DNA of 47,170 nt, taken from positions 1-47,170 of the forward strand of contig QYQB01000123.1 in NCBI GenBank assembly GCA_007280275.1, given 5' to 3'. The DNA comes from a bacterium. GTDB taxonomy: Bacteria; Bacteroidota; Ignavibacteria; UBA10030. Made by a program: the position numbers and the translations under genes. The notes beneath the pieces were generated by a model that worked only from the letters and a program-made list of their open reading frames with translations, searched no databases and was not told the DNA's origin. This document shows positions 1 to 9,608 of the stretch, one piece after another; positions within the stretch are counted from its first letter, which is position 1, and every line of letters starts with the position of its first letter.

Positions 1-690
1 ACGAAGAAGGGACCGAAGAATTCTACGAAGGAAGACTGGTTCTACAAAGCCTACCAGCTTACAATCTCCTTTGATGGCGACAAAGTCCTCGACCGGAAGT
101 TCGGCCAACCCGCCTACAAGCCTGCGATCGATTCCACCGAACATGCCCTTGCCCAGGCACAATATGACAAGGCTGTGGCAACTCTCGAAATTGCGCGTAA
201 AGCAGATCCGAAGGACAACGAGACACTGCAGAGATTGTTGAAAGGCTACGTGGAGTCGAACCGGATTGAGCCAGCCGTGCGTGAGTTCGAGAAAGTTGTT
301 GCCGGCGACACCACCAACGCGAAGACGAATAGATTCATCCTTGGCGTCCTCTACCGGACGATCGGTAGGTACGATGATGCGATTGGGCAATTCAAGGAAG
401 CCACCAAGATGGATCCAAACGATTGTGAGATCATGTTTGACATCGCGGCGACCTACTATAACTGGGGTGTCGACATGATCAAGACGTCCGACGAGAAGAA
501 CGAACAGTCGGATGCGTACAAAGCGAAATTCCAGGCCGCTCTCCCATATATGGAGAAGGTAGCCGAATGCAAGAAAGAAGATGCAAACATCTGGGAAACA
601 ATGGGCACGATCTATGCCCGTCTCGGCCAGCAAGACAAGGCGATGAAAGCATTTGATCAGGCCGATAAGATTCGGAAAGCCATGAAGTAA
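1..690 (+). CDS. TPR-repeat protein (5' truncated by window edge)
   Basis: Frame 1 is open from base 1 through the listed ORF (TKKGPKNSTKEDWFYKAYQLTISFDGDKVL...), with TPR-like repeats (YDDAIGQFKEATKMDPNDCE...). Confidence 0.8.
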   Translation, partial: TKKGPKNSTKEDWFYKAYQLTISFDGDKVLDRKFGQPAYKPAIDSTEHALAQAQYDKAVATLEIARKADPKDNETLQRLLKGYVESNRIEPAVREFEKVVAGDTTNAKTNRFILGVLYRTIGRYDDAIGQFKEATKMDPNDCEIMFDIAATYYNWGVDMIKTSDEKNEQSDAYKAKFQAALPYMEKVAECKKEDANIWETMGTIYARLGQQDKAMKAFDQADKIRKAMK

Positions 691-730
691 GCCGGATTGT
701 TTCGGATGGCTTTTAGATGCACCCTCGTAA

Positions 731-774
731 CGCCCATCGGATCGAGACTCTGTTTCGCCGATGGGCGTTTGTTT
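731..774 (+). terminator. Rho-independent terminator-like hairpin
   Basis: CGCCCATCGG (731-740) / CCGATGGGCG (758-767), followed by TTTGTTT. Confidence 0.7.
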
Positions 775-800
775 CGACACGTGTCACAAAAGGGAACGCC

Positions 801-1127
801 ATGAACGAGCAGAACCAGCCACAACAAATCAACATCGAACTGGGTGAGAAAGAAGCGGAAGGGATTTATTCGAATCTTGCGATCATCACCCATTCTCCAG
901 CTGAATTCGTCATCGATTTTACGCGTGTGCTTCCAGGAATCCCGAAAGCAAAGGTTCATGCCAGGATCGTCATGACGCCGCAACACATCAAGATGTTCCT
1001 CTCGGCGATCAAGAGCAATATGGAGAACTACGAAAAGAAGTTCGGAGAGATCAAGCTGGTGGGGGATGACACGGGTGCACCGATCTTCGGTTTTCAACCT
1101 CCGGGCAAAGAGGAGAAGGTCAACTAA
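801..1127 (+). CDS. DUF3467-family protein
   Basis: MNEQNQPQQINIELGEKEAEGIYSNLAIITHSPAEFVIDFTRVLPG...; start refined to the ATG at 801. Confidence 0.85.
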   Translation: MNEQNQPQQINIELGEKEAEGIYSNLAIITHSPAEFVIDFTRVLPGIPKAKVHARIVMTPQHIKMFLSAIKSNMENYEKKFGEIKLVGDDTGAPIFGFQPPGKEEKVN

Positions 1128-1151
1128 GGAATTTGTGAACTCCCGCTCAGT

Positions 1152-2546
1152 CTAGAGGATGTAGCGGCTGAGGTCACGGTTCTTGACGATGGAGCTCAGT
1201 TTCTCCACCACCAGGCTCTTCGTGACTTGAATGGACGCTGACAGGATCGTATCAGGAGCATCGAACAAGGGCTCCTCAAGGAGGGTTGTCAGAATCGTGT
1301 GCAGTCTGCGCGCACCAATATTCTCAACTTGTTCGTTCACTTCGTAAGCCACTCTCGCAATTTCCCTCACCGCTTCGTCATCAAAGTCCAGGTTGATCCC
1401 TTCCGTCTGGAGGAGCGCGGCATATTGCTTCAGGAGCGCATTCTTCGGTAGGGTGAGGATCTTCACGAAATCGTCTTCCGAGAGGCTCTGAAGTTCCACC
1501 CGAATTGGGAAGCGACCCTGGAGCTCAGGAATGAGGTCTGATGGCTTCGCCACGGTGAACGCACCCGATGCGATAAAAAGAATGTGGTCTGTTTTGACCA
1601 TCCCATACTTCGTGGTGACGCTGGAGCCCTCCACGATGGGGAGCAGATCCCGTTGGACCCCTTCGCGTGAGACATCCGGGCCGGTTGTTTGACCCCGGCT
1701 GCTGGCAATCTTGTCGATCTCATCGATGAAGACGATGCCCGAGTTTTCAACGCGCTGCAGCGCCTCCCTCGTCGCTTTCTCCATGTCAATCAGCTTCTGA
1801 GCTTCCTCCTGCGTCAAAAAGACCTTTGCTTCGGCGACGCTCAGCTTGCGCTGTTTGTTCTTTTTCGGGAAAAGATTCCCGAACATATCCTGCACGTTGA
1901 TCCCCATCTCCTCAAGGCTCATCGGCCCCATAACCTGCATGAGCGGCATCTGTGACGTAGGAACATCGATCTCTATGATGCGATGATCCAGCTCGCCTGC
2001 TTTCAGTTTCTCACGGAATTTCTCTCTCGTCCTCCGGTTCTCTTCTTCATATGCTGCGGTATTTTCTTCGGAGAGGGTTCCTTCCGGTCGGCGGACAGGG
2101 GGGAGGAGTTCATCCAGGATCCGTTCCTCTGCGAGATCAAGCGCTTTTGCCTGGACCTCGGATGTCTTCTCTGCCTTGACCATGTTCACAGCAATTTCTG
2201 TCAGATCCCGGATCATCGATTCCACATCGCGTCCAACATATCCAACCTCGGTGAATTTCGAAGCCTCCACCTTGATGAACGGAGCATGAGCGAGTTTCGC
2301 AAGGCGCCGGGCAATTTCGGTTTTGCCGACACCCGTGGGCCCAATGAGGATGATATTGTTCGGCATGATCTCCTCGCGGAGATGCTCGGGTGCCTGCAGC
2401 CTACGCCAGCGGTTGCGGAGGGCAATGGCAACTGATTTTTTCGCGTTCTGCTGGCCGATGATGTACTTGTCGAGTTCTTTGACTATCTCGCGCGGTGTGA
2501 GTTCGCGGGCACTATCAGAAGCCTGTTCCCTGGGCGTTGAAGGCAT
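1152..2546 (-). CDS. hslU: ATP-dependent protease ATPase subunit HslU
   Basis: [17 protein letters not shown] Walker A, FIDEIDKI Walker B, C-terminal LSRYIL; adjacent to hslV. Confidence 0.97.
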   Translation of the reverse strand: MPSTPREQASDSARELTPREIVKELDKYIIGQQNAKKSVAIALRNRWRRLQAPEHLREEIMPNNIILIGPTGVGKTEIARRLAKLAHAPFIKVEASKFTEVGYVGRDVESMIRDLTEIAVNMVKAEKTSEVQAKALDLAEERILDELLPPVRRPEGTLSEENTAAYEEENRRTREKFREKLKAGELDHRIIEIDVPTSQMPLMQVMGPMSLEEMGINVQDMFGNLFPKKNKQRKLSVAEAKVFLTQEEAQKLIDMEKATREALQRVENSGIVFIDEIDKIASSRGQTTGPDVSREGVQRDLLPIVEGSSVTTKYGMVKTDHILFIASGAFTVAKPSDLIPELQGRFPIRVELQSLSEDDFVKILTLPKNALLKQYAALLQTEGINLDFDDEAVREIARVAYEVNEQVENIGARRLHTILTTLLEEPLFDAPDTILSASIQVTKSLVVEKLSSIVKNRDLSRYIL

Positions 2547-2547
2547 G

Positions 2548-3084
2548 CTAGAGCTCTTCCACCGTGATGTTGTTATTCGTGTAGATGCAGATTTGAGAGG
2601 CCGCCTGAAGCGACTCCCGCACCACGTCCTTCGCGCTCATCTGCGTGTGCTTGATGAGCATGCGGGCTGCGGCCATGGCATACGCACCGCCGGAGCCGAT
2701 AGCGACCACCCCGTCGTCAGGCTCTATGACCTCGCCCGTCCCGGAAATGACAAGCGAGTGAGTCTTGTCCATTGCTGCGAGGAGCGCTTCGAGTTGACGC
2801 AGATACTTGTCGGTACGCCAGAGCTTGGCGAGCTCAACTGCAGCGCGGACCAGCTGCCCTTGGTGTTGTTCGAGTTTCTCTTCAAACCGGTCAAGGAGGC
2901 TGAAGGCATCGGCAGCTGAGCCCGCGAATCCTACCAGCACTGATCCCTGATGCAGCTTGCGAATCTTGTTCGCATTCTGCTTCATCACGGTTGCACCGAG
3001 GGTCACTTGTCCGTCGCCTCCGAGAGCGATATTCCCCTCGCGCCTTACCCCAAGAATTGTCGTCGCATGGAGTTGTTCTATCAT
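2548..3084 (-). CDS. hslV: ATP-dependent protease proteolytic subunit HslV
   Basis: [30 protein letters not shown]... with conserved TT near the N-terminus; start refined from the longer ORF. Confidence 0.96.
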   Translation of the reverse strand: MIEQLHATTILGVRREGNIALGGDGQVTLGATVMKQNANKIRKLHQGSVLVGFAGSAADAFSLLDRFEEKLEQHQGQLVRAAVELAKLWRTDKYLRQLEALLAAMDKTHSLVISGTGEVIEPDDGVVAIGSGGAYAMAAARMLIKHTQMSAKDVVRESLQAASQICIYTNNNITVEEL

Positions 3085-3109
3085 AGTAAGGAAGTCCCTT
3101 TGGTGGGCG

Positions 3110-4555
3110 TCAGATTTTCTTGCGCAGGCGTGCGATGGGGATGCCCATCTGCTCACGATATTTCGCGACAGTCCGGCGGGCAATTTTCACACCTTCGCCG
3201 CCAACCATGGCGGCGATCTTGTCGTCATTCAACGGTTTCTGCGGATCCTCAACCTCGATGATGTCCTTGATCCTGTGTTTGATCATTCGGTTGGAGACAT
3301 CCTCGCCCGATTCTGTCTCGAGTCCGGACGTAAAGAACTGCTTGAGGGAATGCACGCCGAATTCGGTCTGCACATATTTGCTGTTTACAACGCGGCTAAT
3401 GGTGGAAATATCGACGCCGACCACCTCTGCAATGTCCTTGTAGATCATCGGCTTCAGGACTTCGCCTTCTTCAAACCACTTGCGCTGGCGGTCAACGATG
3501 GCGCGCATCACTTTCATGAGCGTCTGGCGTCGTTGATGGATGGAGGCGATGAACCACTTTGCTGCTTCAAATTTCTGCTTGATGAAATCCTTCGCTTCCT
3601 TGGAAGCTTTCTTCCCCTTCGGCGCAACGAGGTCCCTGTATGCCTTGTTGATGCGAAGGGCAGGCATGTTCCGATCGTGCAGCGAGATGATGAAATCTCC
3701 CTCGTCGTTCTCGACGATGAAGTCCGGGGTGATGTAGTTCTCCTGGGCCGAAAACTGTCCCTCTCCGGGTTTCGGGTTGAGATGTTGAATGAGTTCGATC
3801 ACCCTCTTGAGTGAGTCCATCCCCACATGGAGATCGTTGCCGAGGTTCTCAAACCGCTTGAGTTTCAGATCCTCGAAATGGTGCTGGAGGACCTTCAAGG
3901 CAAGCTCTTTGATGTGAGGATCGCACTTTGTTGTGCGGACCTGAGCTATCAGGCATTCTTGGAGATCCCGGGCTGCAATCCCGGGTGGGTCAAGCAACTG
4001 TATGAGCTTGAGCACCGCTTCGGCCCGTTCAAGGGAGATTTCGAGTCCGAACGTGAGGTTGAGATCTTGTACAATGAGTGCCAGTTCTCGGCGCAGGTAT
4101 CCGTCCTCATCGACGTTCCCGATAATTTCTTCAGCGATGAGGAAGTCCAAGTCATCCTCGCACTGAAGGCGAAACTGACTCAGCAGCCGCTCTGACATCG
4201 GAACTGTCGACGCCAGTGGGCGTTCATATTCCTCTTCCTCATCCTGGGGCTTGTATGATTCGGGACTTTTGTATCCGGCGAGATCGTCGTTGATGTAGTC
4301 TTCAAGTGAGTAGGATTCCTCTTCTTTGTCGTCAACTTTCTCTTCTTCAACCGTTTCGGCGGCAGCTTCTTCCGGTTCATCCTGTTCGGTCTGCTGTTCC
4401 ACCTCGTCGATAGTCTCGAGAAGCGGATTTAGCTCCAGCTCTGTTTTGATGCGCTGCTCAAGCGCCATCGTTGGGAGCTGCAGCAGCTTGAGATATTGGA
4501 CTTGTTGCGGCGTGAGCTTCAGCCCGAGCCGCATTTGTTGAGAGAGATTTATCAT
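3110..4555 (-). CDS. rpoN: RNA polymerase sigma-54 factor
   Basis: N-terminal [21 protein letters not shown] region and C-terminal [23 protein letters not shown] RpoN box. Confidence 0.96.
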   Translation of the reverse strand: MINLSQQMRLGLKLTPQQVQYLKLLQLPTMALEQRIKTELELNPLLETIDEVEQQTEQDEPEEAAAETVEEEKVDDKEEESYSLEDYINDDLAGYKSPESYKPQDEEEEYERPLASTVPMSERLLSQFRLQCEDDLDFLIAEEIIGNVDEDGYLRRELALIVQDLNLTFGLEISLERAEAVLKLIQLLDPPGIAARDLQECLIAQVRTTKCDPHIKELALKVLQHHFEDLKLKRFENLGNDLHVGMDSLKRVIELIQHLNPKPGEGQFSAQENYITPDFIVENDEGDFIISLHDRNMPALRINKAYRDLVAPKGKKASKEAKDFIKQKFEAAKWFIASIHQRRQTLMKVMRAIVDRQRKWFEEGEVLKPMIYKDIAEVVGVDISTISRVVNSKYVQTEFGVHSLKQFFTSGLETESGEDVSNRMIKHRIKDIIEVEDPQKPLNDDKIAAMVGGEGVKIARRTVAKYREQMGIPIARLRKKI

Positions 4556-4578
4556 GCGTCAAAACATAGTGTCAAAGA

Positions 4579-5175
4579 CTAGGATGCGTTTCCTTCTGCT
4601 CTTCCGGCGCGGCAATACTCCGCGAATTGATCGTAGGATCGTTCTCCGTACGCCCGCGTCAAGGATGTGTGCAGGAATTCCCATAGAAAGACATGTTCCA
4701 TCACGCCGCGTTCCAGAGCAGGACGACACTCGGCGATTTCCTCGAACCGCAATCGTTCAGGTGAGCCCGGAGCTACCCGAATCGGGAAGAGATGGCAAGA
4801 GAGCGGTTTGCGCCACGAAAGTTCGCTATTTAGATACGCTTTTTCAAATGCGCACTTCGCGATTTCGTTTTCAAAAATGGCAAAAACACACGCTCGTTTG
4901 TCCACAACCTGGGTCGTGTGATCACCCGGTCGACCCTGAACAAGGCCCCGCTCTTCGATGGCGTCCTTGTGCCGAAAACTGAGGTATTTCTTTACAATTG
5001 GATACGCTTTCTCAATTTCATCGAGCTCTTCGTTGAGAAGGGGTGCGCCCCGCTGACCCGGCATCGTGCAACACGCACCTTTGCACCGCTCCAGATCGCA
5101 GACAAATTCGATGTTGGGGATCTTGGGGTCGATGAGGACTCGTTCGAGCATGTCCAATTTCCAGTAGTTCTTCAC
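4579..5175 (-). CDS. DUF3109-family protein (Cys-rich, YkgJ-like)
   Basis: CDLERCKGACCTMPGQRGAPL...LSCHLFPIRV cysteine pattern. Confidence 0.8.
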   Translation of the reverse strand: MKNYWKLDMLERVLIDPKIPNIEFVCDLERCKGACCTMPGQRGAPLLNEELDEIEKAYPIVKKYLSFRHKDAIEERGLVQGRPGDHTTQVVDKRACVFAIFENEIAKCAFEKAYLNSELSWRKPLSCHLFPIRVAPGSPERLRFEEIAECRPALERGVMEHVFLWEFLHTSLTRAYGERSYDQFAEYCRAGRAEGNAS

Positions 5176-5275
5176 CGCTAAAGTATGATCAATTTCCTTA
5201 AAAAACCAGAGGGTGGGGCCCCTTCTCTAGCCGTCAAGCTTGAAATTGCCTTCGAATTCTGGCAAGTTAACGCTA

Positions 5276-5303
5276 CAACCTTTTTTCAAAGCACAGGTCT
5301 AAT
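5276..5303 (+). promoter_or_regulatory. Candidate ECF sigma-dependent promoter (CAACC-N16-GTCTAAT)
   Basis: CAACC 5276-5280, GTCTAAT 5297-5303; same motif at 8190-8217 and 11677-11705. Confidence 0.6.
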
Positions 5304-5342
5304 CCCATGTCACAAAAGCATGATTCATACACGACAGGCACT

Positions 5343-5906
5343 ATGATCGATCTGGATTTGATACAACGGGCGAAGCGAGGGGATATGGGTGCGTTCGAGG
5401 AGCTCGTCTTCCGATACGATAAACAGGTGTTGACGATTGCAGCCCGTCATGTGCAAAGTTCCGAGGATGCGAAGGACATCTATCAGGAGGTCTTTCTGAG
5501 GGTGTATCGGTCGCTTCCAAAGTTCCAGCTCAGAAGTCAATTCTCAACGTGGTTGTTCCGGATCACGACGAACGTCTGCCTCACGCACAGATCGAGACGC
5601 AAACGACATTTGCACGCATCGATCGATCACGATACTGACGATGAGCACGGGGGAATTCTTGCTGAGGCTATCCAGGAGTCGGGCACGGCGGACCAACACG
5701 CTGAACGGGCTGACACGGCTCTACACGTAGGTCGGGCACTCGAGGCTCTCTCACCAAAGCAGCGGATGGTGTTCACGATGAAGTACTACGAAGGATACAA
5801 GCTACGCGAGATTGCAGAGATGATGGGGTTGGCAGAGGGGACTGTCAAACGGTATCTTTTTGTTGCTACGCACAAGATCCGGAACTCGCTGAAGGATCTT
5901 CTGTAG
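5343..5906 (+). CDS. ECF-family RNA polymerase sigma factor
   Basis: Region 2 (DAKDIYQEVFLRVYRSLPKFQLRSQFSTWLFRITTN) and region 4 (LREIAEMMGLAEGTVKRYLFVATHKIRNSL). ORF is open from 5307; 5343 preferred because 5307 lies only 3 nt after the putative -10. Confidence 0.9.
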   Translation: MIDLDLIQRAKRGDMGAFEELVFRYDKQVLTIAARHVQSSEDAKDIYQEVFLRVYRSLPKFQLRSQFSTWLFRITTNVCLTHRSRRKRHLHASIDHDTDDEHGGILAEAIQESGTADQHAERADTALHVGRALEALSPKQRMVFTMKYYEGYKLREIAEMMGLAEGTVKRYLFVATHKIRNSLKDLL

Positions 5907-5940
5907 CAGGAACGAAACAAGGCACGATGAGGACAAGGCC

Positions 5941-6909
5941 ATGAACCATGATCAGTACCGGGAGCTGCTCCATCTCTCCCTCTATCGAGAGCTCAATGAC
6001 GAGCAAGGGCAAGAGTTGAGCCAACATCTCACGACTTGCAGCTCTTGCTCCGAAGAATTCGCTCAGTTGAGGAAACTCGATGCGATCCTGCACCAGGGAA
6101 AGCAGCTTGAAATCACGGACGCTATGCTCGACGAGGCAAGGCGCGAACTACGCGTTGCGATACGTATGGAGCGAACCAAGCGTCGCCGGTGGCTCGGATT
6201 GATTGAAGGCTTCAATATTCCCTGGTCCCCTGGATACAGGGTGGCACTTGCCGGCGTTGCTACGCTTCTTGTGGGGATCTCTGTCGGCTATGTCGCCTTC
6301 GCGCCATCCGACGGCCCAGGAGTCGCTGGGATTATTCCAGCAGTGGGAACCGGAGAAGTGGAACGCAGCCAGACGCGCGTCTCCGGCTTCCGGTTTATGC
6401 AGCCCGTGTCTGACAACGGTGATGTGGAGTTCACTTTCGACATTGTGACGCCGGTCAGGATGAAGGGAAACGTTTCCGAAAACTCCGTGCAGCGGGTTCT
6501 CGCCCAGGCTCTTGTGAGCGAGCAGAATCCGGGGGCGCGACTGCGAACGGTTAGCGCACTGGCAAATCAGGCCGAATCCACGATGAACCTCGATGTAGAG
6601 ATAAAACAGGCACTCCTTCAGACGCTCAAGTCGGATGCAAATGTGGGAGTCCGTAAGGAAGCACTGAAAGCGCTTCAGAAGTTTCCAATCGACAAGGATC
6701 TCAAGGAGGCATTGCTGTACGTGCTTTCTCATGAATCGAATCCAACAATGCGCATCGATGTGATCAACCACCTTGAGAAACCGATGCTCTCTCGAGAGCT
6801 CGCCGGTCAGGACATTCTGGATGTGCTGAAAGAACGCATGCAATCTGATAACAACAATTATATCCGTCACAGAGCACAAAACATCTATGAGGAGGTACAA
6901 CAACAATGA
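5941..6909 (+). CDS. Anti-sigma factor (HxxxCxxC zinc finger, TM) fused to a HEAT-repeat C-terminal domain
   Basis: QHLTTCSSCSEEF motif, hydrophobic segment VALAGVATLLVGISVGYVAF, then HEAT-like repeats (LLQTLKSDANVGVRKEALKALQKF...). Confidence 0.85.
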   Translation: MNHDQYRELLHLSLYRELNDEQGQELSQHLTTCSSCSEEFAQLRKLDAILHQGKQLEITDAMLDEARRELRVAIRMERTKRRRWLGLIEGFNIPWSPGYRVALAGVATLLVGISVGYVAFAPSDGPGVAGIIPAVGTGEVERSQTRVSGFRFMQPVSDNGDVEFTFDIVTPVRMKGNVSENSVQRVLAQALVSEQNPGARLRTVSALANQAESTMNLDVEIKQALLQTLKSDANVGVRKEALKALQKFPIDKDLKEALLYVLSHESNPTMRIDVINHLEKPMLSRELAGQDILDVLKERMQSDNNNYIRHRAQNIYEEVQQQ

Positions 6910-8072
6910 AAACTACCATGAGAGTATTTTCGTTTACTATGCTTCTTGCTTTGCCGCTGCTTCTGGCATTTGGCAGACAAGCCGAGCAGGACTCACGCTC
7001 AAAGTCATTCGCCGTTGCTAAAGGGGGAACTCTCGAAGTGCGCGTTGACGGTGGTGACATTCGGATCTCCGTGTGGGAAAAGAATGAGGTGTTGGTGAAA
7101 ACGGAGGGGATCGATGAAGATGAACTGGACCAATTGAAAATGAAACAGAGCGGGAATGATGTCAGCGTTGAATTCCGTAATCGGCGCGGCTGGAACAACT
7201 GGAGCAGCGGCCATCTGCGGTTCGATATCACTGTGCCCTCGCAATACAACGCTAATCTGCACACGTCCGGAGGTGACATAGATCTGCGTGGCACGATCAA
7301 TGGCCTCGTTAAAGGATCCACCTCCGGCGGCGATGTGAAACTCGAGAACGTCAGAGGTGGCAAGGTTGACCTTTCTACCTCGGGCGGAAACATGCGCACA
7401 GGCGATGTCCAGGGTGATGTGACCTTGCGAACCGCGGGTGGGGATATAGAAATGGGCACTGTCGGCGGAGAGGCAAACGTTTCGACTTCAGGTGGAGACA
7501 TCACCGTAAAAAGCGTGGGCAAGTCGCTCAGGGCTACTACTTCCGGAGGAAATATTGATATCGGCGATGTCGGTGGGGAAGCGAAGGTGTCGACTTCTGG
7601 TGGAGATGTGAGAGTTCGGAAGGTGTCCGGCAATGCCTCGCTCAGCACATCGGGCGGGAACATTGAATTGGAAGCGGCCAGCGGCTTTGTGAAGGCCAAC
7701 ACGTCAGGCGGCGATATTTCATTGCGGAATATCACAGGCTCTATCGAAGCCGGCACGTCAGGTGGGAACGTCGAAGCTGAAATGCGGCCGAGCGGCAAAG
7801 GGAAAAGCAAGCTCACCTCAGCAGGCGGCGACATCACACTCTCGATCCCCGAAGACGCCAAGGCGACCATCGAAGCCACGATTCGTATCCAGGGCCGATG
7901 GAACAGCCGTCGGGATAAGTACAAAGTGCGCTCCGACTTCAAGGCCGATTCCTATGAGCAGGATGGAGACGAGGGGGATATCCTGGCGACGTACAAACTC
8001 AATGGCGGTGGCGACCTGATTGAACTCAAGACCGTGAACTCCGACATTACTATAAAGAAGCTCCACAAGTAG
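6906..8072 (+). CDS. DUF4097-family beta-strand repeat protein
   Basis: Signal peptide followed by about 11 TSGGDI/TSGGNI-type repeats of 18-20 residues; overlaps the upstream stop. Confidence 0.92.
   Translation: MKTTMRVFSFTMLLALPLLLAFGRQAEQDSRSKSFAVAKGGTLEVRVDGGDIRISVWEKNEVLVKTEGIDEDELDQLKMKQSGNDVSVEFRNRRGWNNWSSGHLRFDITVPSQYNANLHTSGGDIDLRGTINGLVKGSTSGGDVKLENVRGGKVDLSTSGGNMRTGDVQGDVTLRTAGGDIEMGTVGGEANVSTSGGDITVKSVGKSLRATTSGGNIDIGDVGGEAKVSTSGGDVRVRKVSGNASLSTSGGNIELEAASGFVKANTSGGDISLRNITGSIEAGTSGGNVEAEMRPSGKGKSKLTSAGGDITLSIPEDAKATIEATIRIQGRWNSRRDKYKVRSDFKADSYEQDGDEGDILATYKLNGGGDLIELKTVNSDITIKKLHK
7258..7850 (+). repeat. Coding tandem repeat encoding TSGG(D/N)[IVM] units of about 18-20 aa
   Basis: Recurring acntcnggnggngayat-like blocks about every 54-60 nt. 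Confidence 0.85.
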
Positions 8073-8097
8073 CCCATCATTTTGGTTTCGATGGTCG

Positions 8098-8132
8098 AAC
8101 CCCCGCCTCTTCAATGGGACGGGGGTTTTTTT
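8098..8132 (+). terminator. Rho-independent terminator
   Basis: CCCCCG (8100-8105)/CGGGGG (8120-8125) hairpin followed by TTTTTTT. Confidence 0.85.
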
Positions 8133-8189
8133 GTTTGATTTTTGGCATCTTCCTGTTATAGGTTCCAAAGGATTTGTAGATTTTCATGT

Positions 8190-8217
8190 CAACCGAATCC
8201 CCAACCTGTCGTCTAAT
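8190..8217 (+). promoter_or_regulatory. Candidate ECF sigma-dependent promoter (CAACC-N16-GTCTAAT)
   Basis: CAACC 8190-8194, GTCTAAT 8211-8217, 30 bp before the sigma gene start. Confidence 0.65.
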
Positions 8218-8247
8218 AACTGACAACCAGAAGAGGAAGCCTTCCGA

Positions 8248-8802
8248 ATGCCCGCTGACCGGGAGCGGCAACTGATACTTGATGTGCAGGAGGGAAGCCA
8301 TGACGCATTTCGTCAGCTCGTCGAACTGCATATGCGGCGGGTGTACGATCTCGCATATGGTTTTGTGAGTGATCACGATGATGCAGAAGACATCGCCCAG
8401 GAAGTGTTCGTGAAGGTGTATCATTCGATCAAGCATTTCAGGCAGGAGTCGGGTTTCAACACGTGGGTGTATCGGATCGCTGCCAACACGTCGCTTGATC
8501 GGTTGAAGCAGCGGAAACGTTTGGCTGCGCGGCTTGTCCCGATGGAAGAATCACAGATCAGTACGCTTTCGGCTAACACAGGAACAGACCAAATCGATAC
8601 GACCGCCCACATTGAACGAGCACTGTACGAACTGCCGACCTTGCAGCGCGCCGTAGTAATCCTCCGCCATATGGACGGATTCTCCACAAAACAAGTGAGC
8701 GGCATTCTCAGATGCTCGGAGGGAACAGTGAAGACTCATCTTCACCGCGGACTGAAGAAAATGCGAAAGCTGTTGCACGAGGTAGGGGAGGTGGAGACAT
8801 GA
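8248..8802 (+). CDS. ECF-family RNA polymerase sigma factor (RpoE-like)
   Basis: DDAEDIAQEVFVKVYHSIKHFRQESGFNTWVYRIAANTSLDRLKQRKR and STKQVSGILRCSEGTVKTHLHRGLKKMRK. Confidence 0.95.
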   Translation: MPADRERQLILDVQEGSHDAFRQLVELHMRRVYDLAYGFVSDHDDAEDIAQEVFVKVYHSIKHFRQESGFNTWVYRIAANTSLDRLKQRKRLAARLVPMEESQISTLSANTGTDQIDTTAHIERALYELPTLQRAVVILRHMDGFSTKQVSGILRCSEGTVKTHLHRGLKKMRKLLHEVGEVET

Positions 8803-9557
8803 AACACAAAGAAATCCAGACGTCCCTCTATGAGTACGCTCGCGGCGAACTCGATGCTGGCCGGGCGAAGCAGATACAAGACCACATCGCTGGCTGCGAC
8901 CGTTGTTTCGGCGAGCTTCAGATACTCCAGGAGACGATGCGACTCCTCCCATCTCGCGCTCAAAGTCCCAGCAGTGAACGAACGGAAGCGTTTTGGGCTC
9001 GGTTCCCAGCTCAGGTCGAAGGCAGAGCGCATACCGAAGAGAAGCAAGTCGTCGTTACGAATCCGGTTTGGGAGGTGATCCTCTCGGCCTTCACCTATCG
9101 TCGGTCGTATGTTCTGTCGGCGCTGGGGACAGTAGCTGTCGCGGTTGTTTCTCTGCTCTTGTGGCCATCAAATCCCTCCTCCCAACAATCAGATCGTGAT
9201 TACACGAAGATCATGGGTGGGGTCAGCTCTGATCCGGCCCAGATTGCGCTGGCTGACTACTTTCGAAAATCGAAAATACTCCTCGTCGGGATTTCGAACA
9301 TTTCAGCGAACAAGGGGGAGCGTATTGACCTTTCGACCGAACGGCAGGCAGCTCGGGAGCTCATCCAACAAGCGCGTTACCTTGACAACCGAGTTCTCGA
9401 CGATCGCTCGCAACAGCTCATCAAGGCTCTCGAGAGGATTCTGTTGGAACTTGCGAACATGGAGCAGCACGCGAATTTGCCGGATGTCGAGATTGTGCGA
9501 TCTGGAATTCACGACGAAAACATGCTTTTCAAAATCCGGATGGCTGAATCGCAGTGA
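8799..9557 (+). CDS. Anti-sigma factor with HxxxCxxC zinc finger and TM segment
   Basis: ATGA overlap with the sigma gene; DHIAGCDRCFGEL; TM YVLSALGTVAVAVVSLLLWP. Confidence 0.85.
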   Translation: MKHKEIQTSLYEYARGELDAGRAKQIQDHIAGCDRCFGELQILQETMRLLPSRAQSPSSERTEAFWARFPAQVEGRAHTEEKQVVVTNPVWEVILSAFTYRRSYVLSALGTVAVAVVSLLLWPSNPSSQQSDRDYTKIMGGVSSDPAQIALADYFRKSKILLVGISNISANKGERIDLSTERQAARELIQQARYLDNRVLDDRSQQLIKALERILLELANMEQHANLPDVEIVRSGIHDENMLFKIRMAESQ

Positions 9558-9608
9558 AATGTGCCCGGGTACGACAAGACTTGAATTGATAATTGAAAGG
9601 CAATTCCC

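Noticed and set aside
2957-3814. 285-aa plus-strand ORF
   Set aside because: Antisense to hslV/rpoN, which are unambiguous; no family features.
6148-6906. 252-aa minus-strand ORF
   Set aside because: Shadow of the anti-sigma/HEAT gene; Cys/His-rich composition without domain pattern.
6764-7942. 392-aa minus-strand ORF
   Set aside because: Antisense to the DUF4097 repeat gene; its periodic PPEV/PPDV translation is the mirror of the TSGGD/N codons and has no recognisable family.
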